Source: Streptomyces sp. NBC_00442 (GTDB lineage: Bacteria > Actinomycetota > Actinomycetes > Streptomycetales > Streptomycetaceae). From it: a stretch of DNA of 64,000 nucleotides. Positions 25,302 through 33,410 of this stretch are shown here, piece by piece. The notes under the pieces were generated by a model. It made no database searches, was not told the DNA's origin, and saw nothing but the letters and a program-made list of their open reading frames with translations. Location: NCBI RefSeq assembly GCF_036014195.1, contig NZ_CP107918.1, positions 5,518,001-5,582,000 of the forward strand, in the 5' to 3' direction. Within the stretch, counting starts at the first letter, position 1. Every line of letters starts with the position of its first letter. A program made the position numbers and the translations under genes.

Positions 25302-26624
25302 GTGACCGCTGAGGCCATAGAGGCAGGCCCCCGCACCGGGGACGCCGGCCGTGCGGGCGACGGCCCGCTGCGGATCGCGCTCCTGACCTACAAGGGGAAC
25401 CCGTTCTGCGGCGGCCAGGGCGTCTACGTCCGCCACCTCTCGCGCGAACTCGCCCGGCTCGGGCACCACGTCGAGGTGATCGGCGCCCAGCCCTACCCCG
25501 TGCTCGACGAGGGCGTTCCCCTCACCGAGCTCCCCAGCATGGACCTGTACCGCTCGCCCGACCCCTTCCGCACGCCCGCGCGGGACGAGTACCGGGACTG
25601 GATCGACCACCTCGAAGTGGCCACCATGCGCACCGGCGGCTTCCCCGAGCCGCTCACCTTCTCGCTCCGCGCCCGGCGTCATCTGGCCGCCCGCCGCGGC
25701 GAGTTCGACGTCGTCCACGACAACCAGACGCTCGGCTACGGGCTGCTCGGCGCCCTCGGCGCGCCCCTGGTCACCACGATCCACCACCCCATCACCGTGG
25801 ACCGGGGGCTCGAACTGGACGCGGCCCCCGACTGGAAGCGCCGCCTCTCCGTGCGCCGCTGGTACGGCTTCACGCAGATGCAGAAGCGGGTGGCCCGCCG
25901 GCTGCCCAGCGTGCTCACCGTCTCCGGCACCTCCAAGGGCGAGATCGTCGACCACCTCGGGGTGCGCGAGGACCGCATCGAGGTCGTGCACATCGGTGCC
26001 GACACCGCCCTGTGGTCGCCCGACCCCGCCGTCGCCGAAGTCCCCGGCCGGATCGTGACCACGTCGAGCGCCGACGTTCCGCTCAAGGGCCTGGTCTTCC
26101 TCGTCGAGGCCCTCGCCAAGGTGCGCGCCGAACACCCCGACGCCCACCTCGTCGTCGTCGGCAGGCGCGCCGAGGACGGACCCGTCGCCCAGGCCATCGA
26201 GAAGTACGGACTCGGCCACGCCGTCGAGTTCGTCAAGGGCATCACCGACGCCGAACTCGTCGACCTCGTGCGCTCCGCGCAGATCGCCTGCGTACCGTCG
26301 CTGTACGAGGGCTTCTCGCTGCCCGCGGCCGAGGCCATGGCCACCGGCACCCCGCTGCTCGCCACGACCGGCGGCGCCATTCCGGAGGTCGCGGGCACCG
26401 ACGGCGAAACCTGCCTCGCGGTGCCGCCCGGTGACGCGGGAGCGCTGGCCGCCGGCCTCACCCGGCTCCTCGCCGACCCGGCGCTGCGCGGCCGCCTCGG
26501 CGCGGCCGGGCGCGAACGGGTCCTGGAACGCTTCACCTGGCGCCGCGCGGCCATCGGCACCGCGGACCTGTACCGCTCGGCGATCGCCGCCCAGGGCCGC
26601 GCGGCCCGGAAGGCCGCCAGGTGA
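25302..26624 (+). CDS. GT4-family glycosyltransferase
   Basis: This 440-residue retaining GT-B enzyme has an N-terminal Rossmann-like domain with the GT4 glycine loop (CGGQGVYVRHLSRELARLGH) and a C-terminal nucleotide-sugar domain with VPSLYEGFSLPAAEAMATG, the E-x7-E motif. It would transfer a sugar from an NDP-sugar donor; the acceptor is unknown. The GTG at 25302 begins the first gene of a three-gene cassette (glycosyltransferase, methyltransferase, toroid protein). The KstR box 55 bp upstream makes it a predicted member of the regulon despite having no known role in sterol breakdown. Confidence 0.87.
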   Translation: MTAEAIEAGPRTGDAGRAGDGPLRIALLTYKGNPFCGGQGVYVRHLSRELARLGHHVEVIGAQPYPVLDEGVPLTELPSMDLYRSPDPFRTPARDEYRDWIDHLEVATMRTGGFPEPLTFSLRARRHLAARRGEFDVVHDNQTLGYGLLGALGAPLVTTIHHPITVDRGLELDAAPDWKRRLSVRRWYGFTQMQKRVARRLPSVLTVSGTSKGEIVDHLGVREDRIEVVHIGADTALWSPDPAVAEVPGRIVTTSSADVPLKGLVFLVEALAKVRAEHPDAHLVVVGRRAEDGPVAQAIEKYGLGHAVEFVKGITDAELVDLVRSAQIACVPSLYEGFSLPAAEAMATGTPLLATTGGAIPEVAGTDGETCLAVPPGDAGALAAGLTRLLADPALRGRLGAAGRERVLERFTWRRAAIGTADLYRSAIAAQGRAARKAAR

Positions 26625-26767
26625 TCCGCGGCGCCGGCCCCCGGCGCCCCGCGCCCGCCCCCACGGGCCGCTCCGTGCGCGCCGCGGTCCGACGGGCCGC
26701 CCGGTGACGACGCGCCACCCCGAAACCCCGGCCGAACCCATCCCCCCGTCCGCGAAAGCAGGCATCC

Positions 26768-27547
26768 GTGCTGACCGTCGACTTCTCCCGTTTCCCGCTC
26801 GCCCCGGGCGACCGCGTGCTCGACCTGGGCTGCGGCGCGGGCCGGCACGCCTTCGAGTGCTACCGGCGCGGCGCCCAGGTCGTGGCCCTCGACCAGAACG
26901 GCGAGGAGATCCGCGAGGTCGCGAAGTGGTTCGCCGCGATGAAGGAGGCCGGTGAGGCACCCGAGGGAGCGACCGCCACCGCCATGGAGGGCGACGCGCT
27001 CAATCTCCCCTTCCCCGACGAGTCCTTCGACGTCGTGATCATCTCCGAGGTCATGGAGCACATCCCCGACGACAAGGGCGTGCTCGCCGAGATGGTCCGC
27101 GTCCTGAGGCCCGGCGGCCGCATCGCGGTCACCGTGCCGCGGTACGGGCCCGAGAAGGTGTGCTGGGCGCTCTCCGACGCCTACCACGAGGTCGAGGGCG
27201 GCCACATCCGCATCTACCGGGCCACCGAGCTCATCGGCAAGATGAAGCAGGCCGGCCTCAAGCCGTACGGCAGCCACCACGCGCACGCGCTGCACTCGCC
27301 GTACTGGTGGCTCAAGTGCGCCTTCGGCGTCGACAACGACAAGGCGCTGCCGGTGAAGGCGTACCACCAGCTCCTGGTCTGGGACATCATGAAGACGCCC
27401 GGCATCAGCACCGTCACCCGGCTCGCCGAGCGGGCCCTCAACCCGGTCGTCGGCAAGAGCTTCGTGGCGTACGCGACCAAGCCGCACCTGCCCGTGCTCG
27501 CGGAGAAGCCCGCGGAGAAGCCCGCAGAGAAGAGCGCCGCCAAGTGA
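26768..27547 (+). CDS. class I SAM-dependent methyltransferase
   Basis: This 259-residue enzyme has the SAM-binding motif I VLDLGCGAGRHAFE, an acidic residue in VVALDQN, motif NLPFPDESFDVVIISEVMEH and LRPGGRIAVTVPR. This is the UbiE/Methyltransf_11 layout, and the GPEKVCW and HHAHALHSPYWWLKC segments form a substrate cap. The C-terminus has a Lys/Glu/Pro repeat (EKPAEKPAEK). The GTG at 26768 is preceded by a 143-bp gap after the glycosyltransferase, and the stop overlaps the next start (GTGA). The substrate is probably the product of the neighbouring glycosyltransferase or a lipid. Confidence 0.87.
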   Translation: MLTVDFSRFPLAPGDRVLDLGCGAGRHAFECYRRGAQVVALDQNGEEIREVAKWFAAMKEAGEAPEGATATAMEGDALNLPFPDESFDVVIISEVMEHIPDDKGVLAEMVRVLRPGGRIAVTVPRYGPEKVCWALSDAYHEVEGGHIRIYRATELIGKMKQAGLKPYGSHHAHALHSPYWWLKCAFGVDNDKALPVKAYHQLLVWDIMKTPGISTVTRLAERALNPVVGKSFVAYATKPHLPVLAEKPAEKPAEKSAAK

Positions 27548-28620
27548 CCTCTCCGGAGCGCACCGAGCACCTCGTCCTGCCCGGGGTGCTCACCGCCGGG
27601 CAGGCCGGGCGGACGGTCGCCGCGCTGCTCGCGGTGCAGCGCGCCGACGGCGCCATCCCCTGGTTCCGCGGCCACCACCTGGACCCGTGGGACCACACCG
27701 AGGCGGCGATGGCCCTGGACGCGGCGGGCGAGCACGCCGCCGCCGAGCGCGCCTACGACTGGCTGGTCCGGCACCAGAACGCGGACGGTTCCTGGTACGC
27801 CGCCTACCACGACGGCGAGCACGACAAGGTCACCGACCACGGCCAGGAGTCCAACTTCGTCGCCTACATCGCCGTCGGGGTCTGGCACCACTACCTCGCC
27901 ACCGGCGACGACACCTTCCTCGACCGCATGTGGCCCGCGGTCCACGCCGCCGTCGAGTGGGTCCTCGCCCTCCAGCAGAGCGGCGGCCAGATCGGCTGGA
28001 AACGCGAGGAGGACGGCACCGCCGTCACCGACGCGCTGCTCACCGGAAGCTCCTCCGTGCACCACGCGCTGCGCTGCGCGCTCGCCGTCGCCGAACAGCT
28101 CGAAGAGCCGCAGCCCGACTGGGAGTTGGCGACCGGCGCGCTCGCCCACGCCATCGAGCACCACCCCGAACGCTTCCTCGACAAGTCCCGCTACTCCATG
28201 GACTGGTACTACCCCGTCCTCGGCGGCGCGCTCACCGGCGCCGCGGCGCAGGCCCGCATCGCATCGATGTGGGAGGCGTTCGTGGTGCCCGGCCTCGGCG
28301 TGCGCTGCGTGCTGCCGAACCCGTGGGTCACCGGCGGCGAGAGCTGCGAACTCGCCCTCGCGCTCTGGGCGATGGGGGAGTCGGACCGGGCCCTTGAGAT
28401 CCTCCAGTCCATCCGGCACCTGCGGGACGAGGCGTCGGGCATGTACTGGACGGGGTACGTCTTCGAGGGCGACCGCGCGATGTGGCCGGAGGAGCTCACC
28501 ACGTGGACGGCCGGCTCGCTGCTGCTCGCGGTGGCGGCGCTCGGCGGCGACGAGGCGACCGGCGCGGTGTTCGGCGGGGAACGGCTCCCCAGGGGCCTCG
28601 CGCCCTCCTGCTGCGGCTGA
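27544..28620 (+). CDS. alpha/alpha-toroid 'prenyltransferase'-like protein
   Basis: This 358-residue soluble protein is built of aromatic-rich helical repeats (QRADGAIPWFRGHH, HQNADGSWYAAYHDG, ALQQSGGQIGWK, MDWYYPVLGGALTG). This is the alpha6/alpha6 toroid found in prenyltransferases, squalene cyclases and some glycoside hydrolases. Neither a DxDD cyclase motif nor a clear DDxxD is visible, so the automatic label prenyltransferase may mislead; a glycosidase-like or binding role fits the glycosyltransferase context equally well. The GTG overlaps the methyltransferase stop. The two last residues before the terminal Gly are Cys-Cys, which is unusual. Confidence 0.8.
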   Translation: MTSPERTEHLVLPGVLTAGQAGRTVAALLAVQRADGAIPWFRGHHLDPWDHTEAAMALDAAGEHAAAERAYDWLVRHQNADGSWYAAYHDGEHDKVTDHGQESNFVAYIAVGVWHHYLATGDDTFLDRMWPAVHAAVEWVLALQQSGGQIGWKREEDGTAVTDALLTGSSSVHHALRCALAVAEQLEEPQPDWELATGALAHAIEHHPERFLDKSRYSMDWYYPVLGGALTGAAAQARIASMWEAFVVPGLGVRCVLPNPWVTGGESCELALALWAMGESDRALEILQSIRHLRDEASGMYWTGYVFEGDRAMWPEELTTWTAGSLLLAVAALGGDEATGAVFGGERLPRGLAPSCCG

Positions 28621-28771
28621 GCGGGTGGAGAGCGGCCCCGCGGCGCCCGGCCCGCGGGCCGGGTGACCCGCCTTCCCCCGCGCAACGCACCCGTACGGAG
28701 TCGCCCGAGTGGCGCAGCGCGATGGGGCGGGTGAGGCTGCCGGGGAGGCCGAACATCCCCCGGAGGTCATC

Positions 28772-29353
28772 GTGCCCACTATCTTCCCCATCCGCCGCAT
28801 AATCGTGGCGGTCGTCCTGTCTTGCGCCGTCCTGGTGTCGACGACCGCCTGCGGAGGAGAGACCCGGTCCGACCGGTCTCAGACGCAGAACGCCGCGCTC
28901 ACCGCGGCCGAGAGTTCCCCGTCGCCCAGCGCGTCCGCGGAGCGGCAGAAGCTCGCCAAGACGCGCTTCGTCGCCAACGCCGGACTCGCGGCGGGCGCCG
29001 CCTACCAGTGGATCATCAAGCCGTACAAGGCGGGCAAGTTCAAGAAGGGCGCGAAGGGCCGTACGTTCGCCCTCGTCAAGGCCGGTCTGGCCGGTGCGTT
29101 CACGTACAACCGTCTGAAGGCGGCGAGCGAGAACGCCAAGGGCGACCCGCTGCTCTCCAAGGCCGTGGCGCCCCTCGCTTCGGGCATCGAGTCGCTCAAG
29201 GGGCTGGGCGGCAAGCTGCGCAAGGGCGACGCGAACGACAACGACGTCGGCATGTTCGAGAACATGATCAACGGCGTCAAGGGTGCCGGCAAGGACGCGG
29301 GTGCGCCGGTCACGGACAAGGTGCCGTCCGCGGGCCAGCTCAGCGGTGGCTGA
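28772..29353 (+). CDS. putative lipoprotein of unknown function
   Basis: This 193-residue protein starts at a GTG preceded by GGAGGTCATC. A signal segment (IIVAVVLSCAVLVSTTACGG) places Cys after STTA, a loose lipobox, so it is probably lipid-anchored. After a Ser/Ala-rich linker the mature part is basic and Gly/Lys-rich (YKAGKFKKGAKGRTFALVKA), and it includes GMFENMINGVKGAGKDAG. I do not recognise a family. The gene follows the toroid gene by 151 bp and could be on the same message, though nothing indicates shared function. It converges with the LLM oxidoreductase gene. Confidence 0.65.
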   Translation: MPTIFPIRRIIVAVVLSCAVLVSTTACGGETRSDRSQTQNAALTAAESSPSPSASAERQKLAKTRFVANAGLAAGAAYQWIIKPYKAGKFKKGAKGRTFALVKAGLAGAFTYNRLKAASENAKGDPLLSKAVAPLASGIESLKGLGGKLRKGDANDNDVGMFENMINGVKGAGKDAGAPVTDKVPSAGQLSGG

Positions 29354-29362
29354 GCGGCGCGG

Positions 29363-30373
29363 CTAGGCGTTCAGCTCCGCGAGCGTGCGGAGCGTGACAG
29401 GGTCCGGTGAGGTGACCAGAAGGTCCGTCACCGGGCCCTTGCGCCACAACTCCAGCCGTTCCGCGATGCGTTGACGCGGTCCGACCAGGGAGATCTCGTC
29501 GGCGAACGCGTCCGGCACGGCCAGCACGGCCTCGTCGCGACGGCCCGCGAGGAACAGCTCCTGAATGCGGCGGGCCGCGTCGCCGTATCCCATGCGCGTC
29601 ATCAGGTCGGCGTGGAAGTTGCGGGCCGCGTGGCCCATGCCGCCGATGTAGAAGCCCAGCATCGCCTTCACCGGCAACAGACCGTCGGCGACGTCGTCGC
29701 ACACGTGGGCCCGCACCATGGGGGCCACGAGGAAGCCGTCGCGCAGCTCGGTGAGGGAGGCGGCGTACGCGTCCGTGCGGGTCGGCGACCAGTACAGCGG
29801 GAGCCAGCCGTCCGCGATGCGGGTGGTCTGGGCGATGTTCTTGGGGCCCTCGGCGCCCAGGAGCACGGGGATGTCCGGACGCAGGGGGTGGGTGATGGAC
29901 TTGAGGGGTTTGCCGAGGCCGGTGCCGTCGGCACCCGTGTAGGGGTGGGCGTGGAAGCGGCCGTCGAGCTCCACCGGCCCCTCGCGGCGCAGTACTTGGC
30001 GGATGACCTCCACGTACTCGCGGGTCGCGGTCAGCGGGCTCGACGGGAAGGGCCGTCCGTACCAGCCCTCGACGACCTGGGGGCCCGAGAGCCCGAGGCC
30101 CAGCATCATCCGGCCCCCGGAGAGGTGGTCGAGGGTGAGGGCGTGCATGGCGGTGGCGGTGGGGGTGCGGGCGGCCATCTGCGCGACGGCCGTGCCGAGC
30201 CGGATGCGCGAGGTGTGGGCGGCGATCCAGGCCAGCGGGGTGAACGCGTCCGATCCCCAGGCCTCCGCCGTCCACACCGAGTGGTAGCCGAACTCCTCGG
30301 CCGCGCGGGCCAGTTCGAGATGGGCCGGGTTCGGCCCGCGCCCCCAGTAGCCGAGTGCGAGTCCCAGGCGCAT
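29363..30373 (-). CDS. LLM-class F420-dependent oxidoreductase
   Basis: This 336-residue TIM-barrel protein of the luciferase-like monooxygenase family starts MRLGLALGYWGRGPNP at ATG 30373, preceded by GGAGGGGGCGGCAC. Typical elements are FGYHSVWTAEAWGSDAFTPL, GTAVAQMAARTP, LGLGLSGPQVVEGWYG and AEGPKNIAQTTRIADGWLP. Most actinobacterial members of this branch use F420. Mycobacterial cholesterol regions include a gene of this type (Rv3520c). No KstR box was found here, but a perfect CTGAC-N5-GTCAG palindrome lies 49 bp upstream, linking it with the P450, acyl-CoA dehydrogenase and MaoC promoters. The substrate is unknown. Confidence 0.88.
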   Translation of the reverse strand: MRLGLALGYWGRGPNPAHLELARAAEEFGYHSVWTAEAWGSDAFTPLAWIAAHTSRIRLGTAVAQMAARTPTATAMHALTLDHLSGGRMMLGLGLSGPQVVEGWYGRPFPSSPLTATREYVEVIRQVLRREGPVELDGRFHAHPYTGADGTGLGKPLKSITHPLRPDIPVLLGAEGPKNIAQTTRIADGWLPLYWSPTRTDAYAASLTELRDGFLVAPMVRAHVCDDVADGLLPVKAMLGFYIGGMGHAARNFHADLMTRMGYGDAARRIQELFLAGRRDEAVLAVPDAFADEISLVGPRQRIAERLELWRKGPVTDLLVTSPDPVTLRTLAELNA

Positions 30374-30421
30374 GTGCCGCCCCCTCCAGGAGAACCAACG
30401 CAGAACCGGCCCGGCATTGAA

Positions 30422-30436
30422 CTGACGGACCGTCAG
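30422..30436. promoter_or_regulatory. perfect CTGAC-N5-GTCAG palindrome before the LLM gene
   Basis: CTGACGGACCGTCAG is a perfect 15-bp palindrome, 49 bp upstream of the LLM oxidoreductase start and just downstream of the terminator hairpin. It is the cleanest of four such sites in the window. Confidence 0.65.
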
Positions 30437-30448
30437 GGGACTGTAGGG

Positions 30449-30485
30449 CAACGGCCCCCCGCCCGGAAGGGGCGGGGGGCCGTTG
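30449..30485. terminator. strong bidirectional terminator-like hairpin
   Basis: A 16-bp perfect stem (CAACGGCCCCCCGCCC paired with GGGCGGGGGGCCGTTG) closes a 5-base loop. It lies 21 bp beyond the stop of the DUF5336-like gene and before the LLM promoter palindrome, so it should insulate the two minus-strand units. There is no T-run, as is common for Streptomyces terminators. Confidence 0.85.
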
Positions 30486-30505
30486 TGGGTCCTGGCGCGG
30501 GCCGA

Positions 30506-31390
30506 TCAGCCGCGCTGGATCCCCGTGGTGTCCTGCAGCACGCCGCGGCGGCCGTCCTGCGTCTGGGCGACCAGGCCGGGACCGCGCTGGTCGACGGCCA
30601 GGTACCAGGTGCCCGGGGCGAGTTCGGCGATCGGGGTGGGCGAGCCGTCCTCCGCGTACAGCGGGCGGGCGACGGGGACCGCGAACCAGAACGGGGCGAA
30701 GTCGCCGGCCGGGGCGGCCGCCGCGGCGGGCTGCGCCTGGCTGTCCTGGTGCATGTCCGCGGCCGGGGCCTGCGCCTGGGCCGGGGCCTGGGCCTGCGCG
30801 CCGAACGGCTGGGCCTGGGCGCCGGGCTGGCCACCGAGGCTCGGGTCGCCGGGGTGGGCGCCGTAGGGCTGCTGCTGGGCGGCGCCGGGGTAGCCGTAGC
30901 CACCGGCCGGCTGGGCCGCGCCCGGGTAGCCGTACGTCTGGGGTGCGGCGGGGCTCGGGGTGCCCATCAGCGGCGCCTTCAGCGCGCCGACCAGCGGCGA
31001 GGCGACCGCGGCGGCGGCCAGCACCAGGGCGGCGATGAGGCCGAGGATCATGCCGGCGCCCGAGTCGTGCGCGTCGATGATCGTCCAGAACGCGGTCCAC
31101 GCGGCGAAGACGGTGAAGGCGACGCCGAACTGCGTGAGGTCGAGCCCCACGACCTTCTTGGGCTGCGGCAGCGAACGGCCGACGACCGTCAGTGCCGCAC
31201 CGATGATGCCCGCGAGGAAGATGCTCATCAGGAGCGAGAGCGAGTCCCAGGCGTTCGGCTCGTCGATGCTCGGGCAGAACTGCCCGGAACAGCTCGGAGC
31301 GGACGTGAGATTCAGGAACGAGGCGATGAACAGCACCACCGCTGCACCGATCACCACGCCGTCGCCTCGTGTGAGGGAGCGGATGTTCAC
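30506..31390 (-). CDS. DUF5336-like four-helix membrane protein
   Basis: In this 294-residue protein, residues 1-150 hold four hydrophobic helices (GVVIGAAVVLFIASFLNL, LLMSIFLAGIIGAALTVVG, FGVAFTVFAAWTAFW, LGLIAALVLAAAAVASPLVG), with two Cys in the first outer loop (SCSGQFC). The second half is low-complexity Gly/Ala/Gln/Pro with repeated YGYPGAAQ and QAQAPA units. It ends in a folded segment (WFAVPVARPLYAEDG...GTWYLAVDQRGPGLVAQTQDG). This is the pattern of actinobacterial DUF5336 proteins of unknown role. It is monocistronic between a long upstream gap and the hairpin at 30449. Confidence 0.78.
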   Translation of the reverse strand: MNIRSLTRGDGVVIGAAVVLFIASFLNLTSAPSCSGQFCPSIDEPNAWDSLSLLMSIFLAGIIGAALTVVGRSLPQPKKVVGLDLTQFGVAFTVFAAWTAFWTIIDAHDSGAGMILGLIAALVLAAAAVASPLVGALKAPLMGTPSPAAPQTYGYPGAAQPAGGYGYPGAAQQQPYGAHPGDPSLGGQPGAQAQPFGAQAQAPAQAQAPAADMHQDSQAQPAAAAAPAGDFAPFWFAVPVARPLYAEDGSPTPIAELAPGTWYLAVDQRGPGLVAQTQDGRRGVLQDTTGIQRG

Positions 31391-31536
31391 GTAAAAGTCC
31401 TCTTTTATGTCGTCTCGTCGGGGCGGTCATCGCTGCCGCCGGTGTGTACGTGCACACGGCGTGAAGCTCTAGGTGGTTCCCCCTGTTACGGAGAATCTAT
31501 CGTCTGGATCTGTGGGCCGTACGGCGGGTCGGGAGC

Positions 31537-32493
31537 CTACCCGCCCAGGAACGACGTAATGCCGTCGGCGATGCCCTGGGCCGCCTTCTGGTGCCAGTCC
31601 GCGCTCTTGAGGAGCGCCGAATCCCGGGAATCACGCATGTTGCCGCACTCGATGAACACCTTGGGAACGGTCGACAGGTTGAGCCCGCCGAGGTCGCTGC
31701 GGGTGTCGAGCGCGGTGCCGTCGCCCACGTAGTTGGAGGCGTTCATGCCCGTGTCCAGGACGAACTTCCCCGCGATCCGCACACCGAGTTCACGCGAAGG
31801 CCCCACGATCGGGGCGGTGTCGGCGGCGCCGCCCTTCACCTTCGCGGGCAGGATCACATGGAAACCGCGCTGGCCCTCGGCCACACCGTCCGCGTGCACC
31901 GAGACGACGGCGGCCGCCTTCGCCCGATTGCCGATCCGGGCCCGCTCGTCCACACACGGGCCGAATGTCCGGTCACCGTTCTGGGTGAAGACCACCGTGG
32001 CGCCCTGCTTTTCCAGGATCACCCTGATCCGGCGCGACACATCGAGCGTGAACTCGGCCTCCGTATAACCGTCGTTGGTCTCGGTGCCGGTGGTGTCGCA
32101 TTCCTTCTCGTTCGTTCCGATGTCCACCGGCTCATTGATCTCTTTTGTATGCCGGAAATTATTCGGATTGTGACCCGGGTCGATGACGACGGTCTTTCCG
32201 GCGAGCGGTCCGGTGCCGGATCCGCCCGGCGCCGTCGGGGCGGCCGAGCGCGGGATGCCCGTCGCCGTGAGGGTCGCGGTGCCGGCCCCCGGGGGCGCGG
32301 ACGGCGCGGTGCGGCTCGGCGCGGGCAGCGCCCTCGGCGGCTTGCCGTCCTGCCCGCCGGGGCTGCCCGCCGCCTGCCAGACCAGCCAGCCCGCGAGGAC
32401 GGTCGGCGCGAGGGCGGCGAGGGTGACGAGGGCCCGGCGGCGCCCGCGGCGCGACCGGCTGTCCGGATTCGATGACTCGCTGTCGTACGACAC
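31537..32493 (-). CDS. secreted N-acetylmuramoyl-L-alanine amidase (Amidase_3)
   Basis: This 318-residue protein has a basic N-terminus (SRSRRGRRR), a membrane or signal helix (ALVTLAALAPTVLAGWLVW), a Pro/Ala/Thr linker and a zinc amidase domain from about residue 100. The metal and catalytic residues are visible as VVIDPGHNP (His), YTEAEFTLD (Glu), VVSVHADG (His) and PKVFIECGNM (Glu). It cleaves the bond between MurNAc and the stem peptide in the wall, probably during septation or autolysis. ATG at 32493 directly precedes the charged head. It is separated from the next gene by 146 bp and monocistronic. Confidence 0.9.
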   Translation of the reverse strand: MSYDSESSNPDSRSRRGRRRALVTLAALAPTVLAGWLVWQAAGSPGGQDGKPPRALPAPSRTAPSAPPGAGTATLTATGIPRSAAPTAPGGSGTGPLAGKTVVIDPGHNPNNFRHTKEINEPVDIGTNEKECDTTGTETNDGYTEAEFTLDVSRRIRVILEKQGATVVFTQNGDRTFGPCVDERARIGNRAKAAAVVSVHADGVAEGQRGFHVILPAKVKGGAADTAPIVGPSRELGVRIAGKFVLDTGMNASNYVGDGTALDTRSDLGGLNLSTVPKVFIECGNMRDSRDSALLKSADWHQKAAQGIADGITSFLGG

Positions 32494-32592
32494 GGGTGCG
32501 ATGCTAGGCCGTCGCTTTCGGATCCTGCCCGACCCGCGCCGCCCGCGAGCGCGCCGTGCCGCGCGGCCGGACCGCGCGGGCCCCCGGGGGTG

Positions 32593-33369
<777 letters not shown>

Positions 33370-33410
33370 CTCTGGCGCCGTTCCGGGTCCGGCGACGGGT
33401 GAGGGCGTAC

